Numbered from the stretch's first letter, positions 24,478-33,601 are shown. The stretch: 64,000 nt of DNA from Aestuariivita boseongensis (GCF_001262635.1 NZ_JXYH01000008.1:38971-102970); one strand, 5' to 3'. Program-made: numbers and translations. The notes: generated by a model from the letters alone, not told the origin.

Positions 24478-25277
24478 TGAGTGACACAACCCCCTCCCGC
24501 GCCAAAGGGCGCAAGACCATCCGCATCAGCGCGCAGCCGCGCGAGCTGATGACCGGTACGCCGGACCTGCATGGCGTATGGAAGGCCACGGTGATCACCC
24601 TCTTTCCCGAGGCGTTCCCCGGCACTCTGGGCCTCAGCCTCACCGGCAAGGCGTTGAAAGACGGGCTTTGGCAGCTCGATACGATCGATTTGCGCAAGCA
24701 CGGCATCGGCAAGCATCGCAATGTCGATGACACGCCCGCAGGCGGCGGGGCGGGGATGGTCCTGCGCGCCGATGTGATGGGCCCCGCCATTGACGAGGCG
24801 CAGGCCCGCGCGCCTGGCAACCGCCCGCTGATCTATCTCAGCCCGCGCGGGCGGCGCATGGATCAAACCATGATGCAAAACCTCGCGCGCTGCGACGGGG
24901 TGACCCTGATCTGTGGCCGGTTCGAAGGCCTCGATGAACGGGTGATCGACCATTACGGCGTGCAGGAGGTGTCGCTGGGCGATTTCGTCATGACCGGCGG
25001 CGAAATCGCGGCGCAGGCCCTGATCGACGCCACTGTGCGCTTGATCCCCGGCGTTCTGGGAAACGCCGCCTCGGCGCAGGAGGAAAGCTTTTCGTCGGGC
25101 CTGCTGGAACATCCGCAGTATACCCGCCCCGCCGAATGGCAGGGCCGCGCGATCCCCGAGATCCTGATGTCGGGCCATCACGAGAAAATCGCCGAATGGC
25201 GCCAGCAGCAATCGGAAGAAATCACCAAGGCCCGCCGCCCGGATCTTTGGCAGGCCTATAAAAACAAGGGCGATTGA
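24477..25277 (+). CDS. trmD: tRNA (guanine-37-N1)-methyltransferase
   Basis: A 266-residue SPOUT methyltransferase that makes m1G37 and prevents frameshifting. The core begins WKATVITLFPEAFPGTLGLSLTGKAL, the AdoMet knot has LIYLSPRGRRMDQ, LICGRFEGLDERVIDHYG and EVSLGDFVMTGGE, and the C-terminal motif LLEHPQYTRPAEW is intact. About 35 residues precede the core, more than in E. coli. The ATG at 24477 overlaps the upstream stop (TGATG); a GTG 3 bases earlier is an alternative. Confidence 0.96.
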   Translation: MSDTTPSRAKGRKTIRISAQPRELMTGTPDLHGVWKATVITLFPEAFPGTLGLSLTGKALKDGLWQLDTIDLRKHGIGKHRNVDDTPAGGGAGMVLRADVMGPAIDEAQARAPGNRPLIYLSPRGRRMDQTMMQNLARCDGVTLICGRFEGLDERVIDHYGVQEVSLGDFVMTGGEIAAQALIDATVRLIPGVLGNAASAQEESFSSGLLEHPQYTRPAEWQGRAIPEILMSGHHEKIAEWRQQQSEEITKARRPDLWQAYKNKGD

Positions 25278-25334
25278 CCGCCACAGCCTGCATTGGCGTT
25301 TTGAGCGGCGACCATTCCGTGATACGGTCTCGGA

Positions 25335-25997
25335 ATGCTGCAGCGGAACCCCCAGCGTGAGAAGGATCTTGCCCTCGTCGCCGAACGGGCCCTGCGCGCG
25401 TCCCAGATGGACAGCATCGGCTTGTATGTCTTTGACGACAACCGCAACCCTGCTGAGGGCGTCATACTTGGCATGCCCGAGGCGTTCTCCCGCGCCTATG
25501 AAGTGACGGGCATGCGCATCGACCCGGTCCTGCGCCACCTGCGCGACACCGGCGCGCCCTGTTCCACCGTCACCCAGCTGGGCGATCGCTGGACGCGCTC
25601 GGAACTGTACCGGCGTGTCTCGGGCCGGTTCGGGCTGACCGGGTTCGCCGCCCTGCCGCTTTACCGCGAGGATGATCTGGCCGGTATTCTCTATCTGGGC
25701 GCGACGACCGACGAGAATGCCCGCCGCCTCTCACTCGAAGGGGTGTGCACCATGTCGCCCCATGCCACGCGCATCTCGACCCGGCTTCTGCGCCTGCCCG
25801 ACCGCCACCCGGATCTGACCGACCGGCAAAACGACGTGGCGCGGCTGGCTGCCGAGGGGCTGTCCAACCGCGACATCGCCGACGCCCTTGGCACGGGCGA
25901 GGCTGCGGTGCGCAAACATCTCAAGGCGCTCAACCGCCATTTCGGCACCGCCAACCGCACCGCGATGGCCGCCGCATGGCGTCAGACCCTGCGCTGA
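25335..25997 (+). CDS. LuxR-family transcriptional regulator with N-terminal sensor domain
   Basis: A 220-residue regulator. Residues 1-150 resemble the autoinducer-binding or GAF-like fold of LuxR solos (MDSIGLYVFDD, then GLTGFAALPLYREDDLAGILYLG), without the full set of acyl-homoserine-lactone contact residues that I can verify. Residues 158-216 are the LuxR helix-turn-helix: LTDRQNDVARLAAEGLSNRD followed by IADALGTGEAAVRKHLKALNRHFG. It sits 87 bases before a nitrilase gene, same strand, and is the obvious candidate to control it. No luxI gene is present in the window. Confidence 0.8.
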   Translation: MLQRNPQREKDLALVAERALRASQMDSIGLYVFDDNRNPAEGVILGMPEAFSRAYEVTGMRIDPVLRHLRDTGAPCSTVTQLGDRWTRSELYRRVSGRFGLTGFAALPLYREDDLAGILYLGATTDENARRLSLEGVCTMSPHATRISTRLLRLPDRHPDLTDRQNDVARLAAEGLSNRDIADALGTGEAAVRKHLKALNRHFGTANRTAMAAAWRQTLR

Positions 25998-26084
25998 CAG
26001 GGGTACCCGTTCGGGGACTTCGCGGCGCTTTCACGTTTTCCTACCCTCTCCGCCATCACGATCTTACAGGAGAGGACCGTCAAC

Positions 26085-27086
26085 ATGACCATCAAAGTCG
26101 CCGCCGTACAGGCCGCCCCCGTCTGGATGGATGCTCAGGGCACGCTGGACAAGACCATTGCCCTGATCGAGGAAGCGGGCCGGAAAGACGTCAAGCTGAT
26201 CGGGTTTGGCGAGGTCTGGCTGCCCGGCTATCCCTTCACCATCTGGCTGCAGCCACCGATGGTCGCCATGGATATCGTCATGCGCCACCGCATGAGCGCG
26301 ATCACCGTAGACGGGCCGGAAATGCGGGCCATTCAGGACGCCGCCGCACGCGCCGACACCTATGTGATGATGGGCTTTGCCGAACGCGACCGCGGGTCGA
26401 TCTATTGCTCCCAGGCCCTGATCTCCGATCGGGGAGAGCTGCTGATGACCCGCCGCAAACTGCGCCCCACCCATATGGAACGCACCGTCTGGGGCGAAGG
26501 CCCCGTGACCGACATCAAGGTCGTCGATACCCCCATCGGCAAGCTGGGTGGCCTCTGCTGCTGGGAGAATATCCAGCCGATCAACCGCCAGGGCATGTAC
26601 CAGTTGGGCGAACAGATCCACGTGGCCTGCTGGCCCTCCTTCGCCATGTTCAAGGGCCACCGCCCCGCCTATGCCCTGTCGGCCGAAGCCAATATCAACG
26701 AAAGCCAGTCCTATGCCCTGCAAGGCGGGTGCTTCGTTCTGGCCGCCAATTCGATCATCACACCGGAAAGCATCGATGACATCTGCATGGGCAATGAAGA
26801 GCTGCGCGGCATGGTCCAGCCCGGAGGTGGTGCGGCGGCAGTCTTTGCCCCTGACGGCTTCCGCCTGACCGATCCGATTGACGAAAACACCGATGGCCTG
26901 GCCATTGCCGAAATCGACCTGATGATGATCGAAGGTGCGAAAGTCTTTGCCGACCCGGCGGGCCACTACTACCGCCCCGACCTCGCCCGCCATGTGCTGG
27001 AGGGCTACGCGGGCCCCGCCTCGGCCAACCCGCCCGCCGAACCAACGCTGAGCGTGGTCGACGATAAGATCGAAGCGGCCGAGTAG
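26085..27086 (+). CDS. Nitrilase-family carbon-nitrogen hydrolase
   Basis: A 333-residue member of the nitrilase superfamily. The triad is visible: E43 in GFGEVWLPGYPF, K125 in RRKLRPTHMER and C159 in GGLCCWENIQP; E132 supplies the second glutamate. The CWEN and RRKLRPTHMER motifs and the length place it in the true nitrilase branch (nitrile to carboxylate, or cyanide hydratase-like) rather than amidases. AGGAGAGGA precedes the start. Nitrilases form spiral oligomers in the cytoplasm. It probably acts on an aliphatic or aromatic nitrile; the substrate is not readable. It lies between trmD and rplS, an unusual place. Confidence 0.85.
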   Translation: MTIKVAAVQAAPVWMDAQGTLDKTIALIEEAGRKDVKLIGFGEVWLPGYPFTIWLQPPMVAMDIVMRHRMSAITVDGPEMRAIQDAAARADTYVMMGFAERDRGSIYCSQALISDRGELLMTRRKLRPTHMERTVWGEGPVTDIKVVDTPIGKLGGLCCWENIQPINRQGMYQLGEQIHVACWPSFAMFKGHRPAYALSAEANINESQSYALQGGCFVLAANSIITPESIDDICMGNEELRGMVQPGGGAAAVFAPDGFRLTDPIDENTDGLAIAEIDLMMIEGAKVFADPAGHYYRPDLARHVLEGYAGPASANPPAEPTLSVVDDKIEAAE

Positions 27087-27097
27087 CCGCAAAGCGC

Positions 27098-27118
27098 GCC
27101 CCGGACCTGATCCGGGGC
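27098..27118 (+). terminator. Hairpin after the nitrilase gene
   Basis: GCCCCGGA pairs with TCCGGGGC around CCTGA. This CCCCGGA...TCCGGGG palindrome is a very common alphaproteobacterial intergenic repeat that also acts as a 3'-end hairpin. Confidence 0.6.
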
Positions 27119-27410
27119 CTCCCCGGTCCGCTCGCGTGAACCACGGGGCATGGCAAATTCGGTCGAGTTAGGCCTTGATCCATACGCCCAACCCGCCTAT
27201 ACGCACCACGTTCAGAGTCGCTCCCGTAGCGGCTCTGTTCCCTTTGGATATGGTTCATTCTTCTGAACCGCTTCCACCAAGGGGGAATGAACAAGGAATG
27301 TTGACCGCATCTCTGGCGGGCGGGCACTGGCCCGGACCCGGTGAAGGCACAGAGCTCTGAGGCGCGCAAATCTTCGTGGACCAACCACGAGCCATATAGG
27401 AGATGATCAG
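27119..27410 (+). other. Leader region of rplS, about 290 bases without a gene
   Basis: Between the nitrilase hairpin and rplS there is no coding region that I support. It holds two imperfect hairpins (near 27212-27237, GAGTCGCT against AGCGGCTC-like sequence, and 27251-27268, GGTTCA against TGAACC), a GGGGG-preceded five-codon frame from an ATG at 27287, and a 20-codon frame from 27298. The long leader suggests a separate rplS promoter and possible feedback control, but the elements are weak. The ribosome-binding site of rplS is AGGAGATGA. Confidence 0.35.
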
Positions 27411-27794
27411 ATGGACCTGATCGCACAACTCGAGGCGGAACAAATCGCCGAACTGGGGAAGACCATCCCCGACTTCAAGCCCGGCGACACTGTCCGCGTC
27501 GGCTATAAAGTGACCGAAGGCACGCGCTCGCGCGTCCAGAATTACGAAGGCGTCTGCATCGCGCGCAACAACGGCAAGGGCATTGCCGGTTCGTTCACCG
27601 TGCGCAAAATTTCCTTCGGTGAAGGCGTGGAACGTGTGTTCCCGCTCTACTCGACCAATATCGACAGCATCGAAGTTGTCCGCCGTGGCCGTGTGCGCCG
27701 CGCGAAACTTTACTACCTGCGCTCGCGTCGCGGCAAATCGGCCCGGATCGCAGAAGACAGCAACTACAAGCCGCTTTCGGGCGCTGACGCGTAA
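27411..27794 (+). CDS. rplS: 50S ribosomal protein L19
   Basis: A 127-residue L19. It has the N-terminal helix [17 protein letters not shown], the [16 protein letters not shown] strand, the [14 protein letters not shown] motif and the basic [24 protein letters not shown] tail when read continuously. L19 lies at the 30S-50S interface. rpmE follows 11 bases later in the same operon. Confidence 0.97.
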   Translation: MDLIAQLEAEQIAELGKTIPDFKPGDTVRVGYKVTEGTRSRVQNYEGVCIARNNGKGIAGSFTVRKISFGEGVERVFPLYSTNIDSIEVVRRGRVRRAKLYYLRSRRGKSARIAEDSNYKPLSGADA

Positions 27795-27805
27795 GGATCT
27801 GAGCG

Positions 27806-28027
27806 ATGAAAAAAGACATCCATCCCGATTACCACCTGATCGACGTCAAGATGACCGACGGCACCGTGGTTCAGATGAAATCCACCTGGGGTTCCGAAGG
27901 CGACCAGCTGTCGCTGGACATCGACCCCTCGGTTCACCCGGCCTGGACCGGCGGTTCGTCCCGCCTGATGGACACCGGCGGCCGCGTGTCGAAGTTCAAG
28001 AAGAAATACGAAGGCCTGGGCTTCTAA
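27806..28027 (+). CDS. rpmE: 50S ribosomal protein L31 (cysteine-free form)
   Basis: A 73-residue L31. It starts [19 protein letters not shown], has [20 protein letters not shown] and ends [16 protein letters not shown]. No cysteines are present, so this is the zinc-independent (C-) form. It is followed by a strong terminator. Confidence 0.95.
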   Translation: MKKDIHPDYHLIDVKMTDGTVVQMKSTWGSEGDQLSLDIDPSVHPAWTGGSSRLMDTGGRVSKFKKKYEGLGF

Positions 28028-28050
28028 ACCCACCCTTTCGGTACCAATTG

Positions 28051-28083
28051 AAAACGCCGCGCCTTTTAGCGCGGCGTTTTTCT
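28051..28083 (+). terminator. Intrinsic terminator of the rplS-rpmE operon
   Basis: AAAACGCCGCGC pairs with GCGCGGCGTTTT around a 6-base loop, followed by TCTTTT. The stem is 12 bp without mismatch. The 28084-28194 gap beyond it shows nothing recognisable. Confidence 0.9.
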
Positions 28084-28194
28084 TTTGCGAGATGCGATCG
28101 GTCTGGCGCGCGAACCGCACTTCGGTGATGCTTGCCGCGAAGGTCGGGTTGAGCCCACATCCGTTATGCGAATGTAGTGCATTAGCTGGCCAGG

Positions 28195-29118
28195 CTAGAG
28201 GCCTGGTAAGACCACGTAGACGAGAGCGTGATCGCTAGCGTGGCTATTCGATTGCACTGCGTAGCCGGCTTCGGTCGTATCTGAAAGTGAACGGCTCATC
28301 CCGGTTCGCACAATCTGCGGCATGGCTTCTGAGTACTCCATTGCAAGTTTTGGCGACACCAAAATCCTGTCTGGCCGCGACCGAACATGCGTATCCGGCA
28401 CTTCAAAAGTCCAGTCACTTCCTGGCTTCATGCGGTCCAATAGTCCAACCGCAAACCCTTGCCGCAATTGCGCAAGCGCGGACGGTTGATCCACGGTGGT
28501 CATTTCAGGTTCATTGAAGTCTCCAAGTATGATCCATCGCGCTTTTTCAGGTTCAGGAAAGCGTGCCTCGACAATTTTGCGTACAGCCTGTGCTTCTGCC
28601 TGCCTTATCAGGTATGCCTTTTCGGCGTCTGGGTAGGGTGCTTTGAAGTGACACACAAAAAGCGTGAAAGTCTCGAAGTCCACTTGAAGACAATCGCGTC
28701 GGAACAGCGGGTGATCTCGAAGGTCATCGGGCAACTCATCAAGACCGAAGTCTGCTCCGGTGAGATGCGCGTGGCTCTTGACGCTCAGAGGTTTGATTGT
28801 GGCAAGCACCGCCACGTCGAGACCACGCCCGTCATTCCCGGGCAGACATATGCGAGTCGGGTAATCTGGCGCTCCGGCTGGAACAAGAAAGCGGTCACAA
28901 AAGAAATCAAGCGTAATCTCGTCAAAAACCTCTTGCAGCGCGACGATGTCGGCTTGAACCCCGGCAATCACTTTGGCGGTCAGTTCCCGATCTAAGATAT
29001 CCTGCTCAATTGATCGTGGGCGGTCATCAAGATCATGATCAACAGCACCATCCAAAACGAGCTGATCCTGCCGCTTGCGCAGCCTAAGATTCTGCAGATT
29101 GAACGTTGCGATGCGCAT
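28195..29118 (-). CDS. Endonuclease/exonuclease/phosphatase (EEP) family protein
   Basis: A 307-residue DNase-I-like fold protein. The family motifs are in order: MRIATFNLQNLRL (first Asn), VIAGVQADIVALQEVFD (catalytic Glu), ARWIILGDFNEPE (GDFN, Asp/Asn pair) and SNSHASDHALVYV (terminal SDH). Members cleave DNA, RNA, inositol phosphates or lipids; the target here is not predictable. No signal peptide is seen. By eye its codon use is less GC-biased than the neighbours, and there is about 270 bases of low-content sequence upstream, so it may be an acquired gene. Confidence 0.8.
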   Translation of the reverse strand: MRIATFNLQNLRLRKRQDQLVLDGAVDHDLDDRPRSIEQDILDRELTAKVIAGVQADIVALQEVFDEITLDFFCDRFLVPAGAPDYPTRICLPGNDGRGLDVAVLATIKPLSVKSHAHLTGADFGLDELPDDLRDHPLFRRDCLQVDFETFTLFVCHFKAPYPDAEKAYLIRQAEAQAVRKIVEARFPEPEKARWIILGDFNEPEMTTVDQPSALAQLRQGFAVGLLDRMKPGSDWTFEVPDTHVRSRPDRILVSPKLAMEYSEAMPQIVRTGMSRSLSDTTEAGYAVQSNSHASDHALVYVVLPGL

Positions 29119-29393
29119 GACGATGCTAAACTTCCTCTTGAGCTTAGGATACGCGCAAGTCCGTCCTTTTTTGAAGGGCAGCTATGTCCGAAAAGCAGTG
29201 GTTCAGTCGGCACTCCGCTGCCGATGGCAGCTTCGTGCCGCCAAGCAGACCTTACGCTCCAACTCCCCGGCGCCTCTAACCACCACAAAGCCAAGCCAAA
29301 CGCCTAACACCGCTTCCCATGCCGGGCGACACAACATATAGTGTGCGCAACCTCAGTCACCGCCCCTCAAGAGGCGGTCAAAAGGGATCGGGC
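29119..29393. other. Gene-free gap between the EEP gene and the MipZ-like gene
   Basis: No coding region, RNA or clear promoter is recognised here. The base composition is lower in GC than the flanks and short frames on both strands look random. It may be the edge of an inserted segment. Confidence 0.3.
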
Positions 29394-30203
29394 ATGGCGC
29401 ATATCATCGTTGTTGGGAATGAAAAGGGCGGCGCGGGCAAATCGACCGTGTCGATGCACGTGGCCACAGCGCTGGCGCGGTTGGGCCACAAGGTCAGCTG
29501 TCTGGATCTGGACCTGCGGCAACGCACGCTCAGCCGCTATATCGAAAACCGGCGCAGCTTCATCCAGAAATCCGGCCTTGATCTGCCCCGCCTGGAATTC
29601 CACGACCTGCCCGAGATTGATGCGGCCAGCCTGAAACCCGGTGAGAACATCTATGACCATCGCCTGTCGGCCGCCATTGCCCGGCTGGAACCTGACAGCG
29701 ATTTCATCCTGATCGACTGCCCCGGCTCCCACACCCGGCTCAGCCAGGTGGCCCATTCGCTGGCCGACACGTTGATCACGCCGCTGAACGACAGCTTCAT
29801 TGACTTCGATCTGCTGGCGCGCATCGATTCACGCGGGGAGAAGATCCTCGGCCCCTCGGTCTATTCCGAAATGGTCTGGAATGCGCGCCAGCTGCGCGCG
29901 CAGGCCGGGCTGAAACCCATCGACTGGATCGTGATCCGCAACCGCCTTGGAACCCAGCGAATGGTAAACAAGGAAAAGATGGAACGCGCCATCAACATGC
30001 TGTCGACCCGCATCGGCTTCCGCGTGGTGCCGGGCTTTTCCGAACGCGTGATTTTCCGCGAATTGTTCCCGCGTGGCCTGACCCTGCTTGATCTGCGCGA
30101 TATCGGCGTCAAGCAGATGAACATCTCGAACGTGGCCGCGCGGCAGGAGTTGCGCGACATGATGAAAGGTCTCAGACTGCCGGGGGTCGAAGTCGATTTC
30201 TGA
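29394..30203 (+). CDS. mipZ: MipZ/ParA-like division-plane ATPase
   Basis: A 269-residue deviant Walker-A ATPase. The start at 29394 gives AHIIVVGNEKGGAGKSTVSMHVA on reading, with the KGGAGKST motif, then DLDLRQRTLSRYIENRR and FILIDCPGSHT. The RQRTLSRYIENR and IARLEPDSDFIL features, together with the DSRGEKILGPSVYSEMVWNARQ helix, match MipZ rather than plasmid ParA. MipZ forms gradients from the ParB-bound poles and inhibits FtsZ polymerisation away from midcell. No parB is adjacent, as expected for MipZ. Confidence 0.85.
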   Translation: MAHIIVVGNEKGGAGKSTVSMHVATALARLGHKVSCLDLDLRQRTLSRYIENRRSFIQKSGLDLPRLEFHDLPEIDAASLKPGENIYDHRLSAAIARLEPDSDFILIDCPGSHTRLSQVAHSLADTLITPLNDSFIDFDLLARIDSRGEKILGPSVYSEMVWNARQLRAQAGLKPIDWIVIRNRLGTQRMVNKEKMERAINMLSTRIGFRVVPGFSERVIFRELFPRGLTLLDLRDIGVKQMNISNVAARQELRDMMKGLRLPGVEVDF

Positions 30204-30312
30204 CCCCTACCGCACGGCGTGGTAAGCTTTGACCGCAACCGCCGCGGTATGACGCGCCGGTGTATGGGTTGTGCACACAAATCATACCGCAAAACCCAGC
30301 AAAACAAGGACG

Positions 30313-30765
30313 TTAACCTTTTGACGCCTGTGACGGTTCCGCAAGGGCGACCAGCATCTCGCGAAGCCGCTCAACATCCGCCGCGCTGAACCGCCCGGTC
30401 AGCGCCGCATCATGGCGCGCAGCGACCGTCCTCAGATCTTCGTATGCCGCGCGCCCCTGCGGCGTCAGCGACAGCTTCTCCGACCGCCGGTCCGTCGCAT
30501 CGCGCACCCGCATCAGGAACCGCCGCTCGGCCAGCTTCTGCACCGCGCGGCTGATCTTGGTCTTGTGCATCTTGGCCCGCGTCCCGATTTCCTTGGCGGT
30601 CAATTCCCCATAGATTCCAAGGTGAAACAGCACCCGCCATTCCGTGCGCAACATGCCATAACGGCTTTTGTAAACCTGCTGAAAACTCAGCGACGCCTCC
30701 TCCGCTGCCTGGTTCAGCAGATAGGGCAGAAAAATCCGCAGATCGAAGTCATCTTTTTCGCTCAT
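30313..30765 (-). CDS. MarR-family regulator of the homogentisate operon
   Basis: A 150-residue winged-helix protein starting at 30765 with GGGAGG upstream. It has the MarR dimer helices ([21 protein letters not shown]), the [21 protein letters not shown] helix-turn-helix entry and the wing [25 protein letters not shown] on reading. It is divergent from hmgA with a 70-base promoter region containing an inverted repeat. The position strongly suggests a repressor of hmgA-fahA-maiA that is relieved by an aromatic pathway intermediate. The longest frame would start inside hmgA and is rejected. Confidence 0.85.
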   Translation of the reverse strand: MSEKDDFDLRIFLPYLLNQAAEEASLSFQQVYKSRYGMLRTEWRVLFHLGIYGELTAKEIGTRAKMHKTKISRAVQKLAERRFLMRVRDATDRRSEKLSLTPQGRAAYEDLRTVAARHDAALTGRFSAADVERLREMLVALAEPSQASKG

Positions 30766-30785
30766 ATCGGGCGCCTCCCGCTTGT

Positions 30786-30803
30786 TAGTTACAAAATCAA
30801 CTA
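30786..30803. promoter_or_regulatory. Operator-like inverted repeat between the MarR gene and hmgA
   Basis: TAGTT, eight bases, AACTA, in an otherwise AT-rich 70-base divergent promoter. The size and place fit a MarR-dimer site. Confidence 0.4.
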
Positions 30804-30835
30804 TTACCAACGCAACCAGTTTTGGAGGAATCGAC

Positions 30836-32197
30836 ATGAACCGCCCGACCCATCCGCACACATTCACCCAGGCCGCATCGCCCACCGGGACGACCGAAGG
30901 CTATATGCCCGGCTTCGGCAATGATTTTGAGACCGAGGCCCTCCCCGGTGCCTTGCCCCAGGGCATGAACTCGCCCCAGAAGTGCAACTATGGCCTTTAT
31001 GGAGAGCAGCTGTCCGGCACCGCCTTTACCGCGCCCAGCCACCAGAACGAACGCACCTGGTGCTATCGCATCCGTCCCTCGGTGAAACACACCCATCGCT
31101 TTGAAAAGATTGATCTTCCTTACTGGAAATCCGCACCCAACGTGGACCCGGATGTGATCTCTCTGGGTCAATACCGCTGGGATCCCGTGCCCCATACGGA
31201 CGCACCGCTGACATGGCTCACGGGCATGCGCACCATGACCACCGCCGGCGACGTGAACACGCAAGTGGGCATGGCCAGCCATATCTATCTGGCGACCGCG
31301 TCGATGGAGGATGAATACTTCTTCTCCGCCGATTCCGAACTGCTGATCGTCCCCCAGGAAGGCCGCCTGCGCTTTGCAACCGAGCTTGGAATCATCGATC
31401 TTGAGCCCAAGGAAATCGCGATCATCCCGCGCGGCCTCGTCTACCGTGTCGAGGTTCTAGAAGGCCCCGCGCGTGGTTTTGTCTGCGAAAACTACGGCCA
31501 GAAATTCGAACTCCCCGGCCGCGGCCCGATCGGTGCGAACTGCATGGCCAACCGCCGCGATTTCAAGACACCTGTCGCCGCGTTTGAGGATCGCGAAACG
31601 CCCTCGACCATGGTGGTCAAATGGTGCGGCCAGTTCCACAAAACCCATATCGGCCACTCGCCCCTGGACGTGGTCGCCTGGCACGGCAATTACGCACCCG
31701 TCAAATACGACCTGCGCACCTATTGCCCGGTGGGTTCGATCCTGTTCGACCACCCTGATCCATCAATTTTCACCGTCCTGACGGCACCCTCTGGCGTGCC
31801 GGGTACGGCAAATATCGACTTCGTGCTGTTCCGCGAACGGTGGATGGTGATGGAGGATACGTTCCGCCCGCCCTGGTATCACAAGAACATCATGTCCGAG
31901 CTGATGGGCAACATCTATGGCCAGTATGACGCCAAGCCCCAAGGCTTTGTGCCCGGCGGAATGAGCCTGCATAACATGATGCTGCCCCACGGGCCGGACA
32001 AAAACGCCTTCGAAGGCGCTTCCAACGCGGATCTCAAGCCCGAAAAGCTGGACAACACTATGTCCTTCATGTTCGAAACACGCTTCCCGCAGCACCTCAC
32101 CGCCTTTGCCGCGAATGAGGCACCGCTGCAGGACGACTACATCGACTGCTGGGCCGATATCGACAAGAAGTTCGACGGCACGCCGGGCAAGAAATAA
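30836..32197 (+). CDS. hmgA: Homogentisate 1,2-dioxygenase
   Basis: A 453-residue iron(II) ring-cleaving dioxygenase that turns homogentisate into maleylacetoacetate. The start at 30836 follows GGAGGA. It has the family N-terminus ([22 protein letters not shown]), the substrate-site segment [12 protein letters not shown], and the iron ligands in [16 protein letters not shown] (His and Glu six apart) and MMLPHGPD (His). Length and motifs are complete. It opens the degradation operon for tyrosine and phenylalanine. Confidence 0.96.
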   Translation: MNRPTHPHTFTQAASPTGTTEGYMPGFGNDFETEALPGALPQGMNSPQKCNYGLYGEQLSGTAFTAPSHQNERTWCYRIRPSVKHTHRFEKIDLPYWKSAPNVDPDVISLGQYRWDPVPHTDAPLTWLTGMRTMTTAGDVNTQVGMASHIYLATASMEDEYFFSADSELLIVPQEGRLRFATELGIIDLEPKEIAIIPRGLVYRVEVLEGPARGFVCENYGQKFELPGRGPIGANCMANRRDFKTPVAAFEDRETPSTMVVKWCGQFHKTHIGHSPLDVVAWHGNYAPVKYDLRTYCPVGSILFDHPDPSIFTVLTAPSGVPGTANIDFVLFRERWMVMEDTFRPPWYHKNIMSELMGNIYGQYDAKPQGFVPGGMSLHNMMLPHGPDKNAFEGASNADLKPEKLDNTMSFMFETRFPQHLTAFAANEAPLQDDYIDCWADIDKKFDGTPGKK

Positions 32198-32213
32198 GTT
32201 CCGCTGGTTCGGC

Positions 32214-32241
32214 GCGGAAGATTTTTCGAAAAATCTTCCGC
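32214..32241. repeat. 28-bp perfect palindrome between hmgA and fahA
   Basis: GCGGAAGATTTTTC is followed at once by its own reverse complement. It lies between the hmgA stop and the fahA ribosome-binding site. It would form a long hairpin in mRNA and could regulate the relative yield of the two products or be a mobile intergenic repeat. Confidence 0.7.
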
Positions 32242-32266
32242 CCGGCGGCAACCCTTGGGAGGATAC

Positions 32267-33532
32267 ATGCCACTTCTGAAAAGCTGGGTGGAGAGCGCCA
32301 ATGACGCCAAAAACCCCTTTCCGCTGAACAACCTGCCTTACGGCGTTTTCTCTGTGGATGACGGCGATCTGCGCTGCGGCATCGCCATCGGCGACCGCAT
32401 CATCGACGCTACCGGGCTAGAGGCCGCAGGCATCCTGCGGGCCGATCCGGATGCCGATGTGCTGGACGCGCCTTACTGGAACGACTTCATGGAGCTGGGC
32501 CCCAAGGTCTGGGCCGACTACCGTACAAAACTGCAAGAGTTGCTGGCCGAAGATGCCTCCGACGAGATCCAGGACCAGCTCACCACCTATTCCGTGCCGA
32601 TGGCCGAGGCCACGATGCACATGCCCTTCCGCGTGGCCGAATACACCGACTTCTACGCCGGTCGTCACCACGCCACCAATGTGGGCACCATGTTCCGCGG
32701 GGCGGAAAACGCGCTGCCGCCGAACTGGCTGCACATCCCCATCGGCTATAACGGTCGCGCGTCATCCGTCGTGGTCTCCGGCACCGATATCCGCCGGCCT
32801 TGGGGCCAGCTGAAAAGCCCCGATCACGACACGCCGGCCTTCCTGCCCTGCCGCCGCTTCGACATCGAACTTGAGATGGGCGCGATCGTTGGCACCCCGT
32901 CGAACGGCCCCGTCACGGTCGACGAGGCGGACGAGATGATTTTCGGCTATGTCCTTCTGAACGACTGGTCGGCCCGCGACATCCAGGCCTGGGAATACCA
33001 GCCGCTTGGACCGTTCCAGGCCAAAGCCACCGCGACCTCGATCTCCCCCTGGATCGTGACCAAGGCCGCGCTTGAGCCCTTCCGCGTCGACACGCCCGAG
33101 CGGGAATACGAACTGCTGGATCACCTCAAAGACACTGGGCCGATGCTCTATGACATCAAGCTGGCGGTGGACATGGCGCCCGCAGGCCAACCGGCAACCA
33201 CCATCGCGCGCACCAATTACCGCGAGATGTATTATTCCTCGGCTCAGCAACTGGCGCATCATTCCACATCGGGTTGCCCGATGCGCACAGGCGACCTTCT
33301 GGGCTCCGGCACCATCTCAGGCGCGACCAAGCCTGAACGCGGCTCGCTCCTGGAACTCAGCTGGGGCGGGAAGGAACCGCTAACGCTGGACACCGGAGAG
33401 GAGCGCAGCTTTATCGAAGACGGCGACACGCTCACCCTCAAGGGCCATTGCGAAGGCGACGGATACACCATCGGCTTTGGCACCTGCACCGGAACCGTTC
33501 TGCCCGCGCTCGAGGATCCTTACGCTCGTTAG
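32267..33532 (+). CDS. fahA: Fumarylacetoacetase
   Basis: A 421-residue FAH enzyme that hydrolyses fumarylacetoacetate to fumarate and acetoacetate. The N-terminal domain begins LLKSWVESANDAKNPFPLNN. The active-site metal ligands are recognisable: VAEYTDFYAGRHHATNVG (Asp plus the catalytic His), FDIELEMGAIVG (two Glu) and LLNDWSARDIQAWEYQPLGP (Asp). The start at 32267 follows GGAGGA. It is the third step of the homogentisate pathway after maiA. The post-stop motif copy B follows the stop. Confidence 0.95.
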   Translation: MPLLKSWVESANDAKNPFPLNNLPYGVFSVDDGDLRCGIAIGDRIIDATGLEAAGILRADPDADVLDAPYWNDFMELGPKVWADYRTKLQELLAEDASDEIQDQLTTYSVPMAEATMHMPFRVAEYTDFYAGRHHATNVGTMFRGAENALPPNWLHIPIGYNGRASSVVVSGTDIRRPWGQLKSPDHDTPAFLPCRRFDIELEMGAIVGTPSNGPVTVDEADEMIFGYVLLNDWSARDIQAWEYQPLGPFQAKATATSISPWIVTKAALEPFRVDTPEREYELLDHLKDTGPMLYDIKLAVDMAPAGQPATTIARTNYREMYYSSAQQLAHHSTSGCPMRTGDLLGSGTISGATKPERGSLLELSWGGKEPLTLDTGEERSFIEDGDTLTLKGHCEGDGYTIGFGTCTGTVLPALEDPYAR

Positions 33533-33533
33533 G

Positions 33534-33558
33534 CCCTTCTTCTCTTTCCAAACACGGC
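33534..33558 (+). repeat. Post-stop motif copy B after fahA
   Basis: CCCTTCTTCTCTTTCCAA then ACACGGC, starting 1 base after the fahA stop. It agrees with copy A over about 18 bases. Confidence 0.65.
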
Positions 33559-33601
33559 ATCCGACGCCCGCCAAAAGGCGCAAGATCAAAGGACAAAAAC
33601 C

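Noticed and set aside
27287..27360. Leader peptides upstream of rplS
   Set aside because: Five- and 20-codon frames exist, but spacing to the ribosome-binding site is poor for the second and there is no regulatory codon run, so they are mentioned only in the leader entry.
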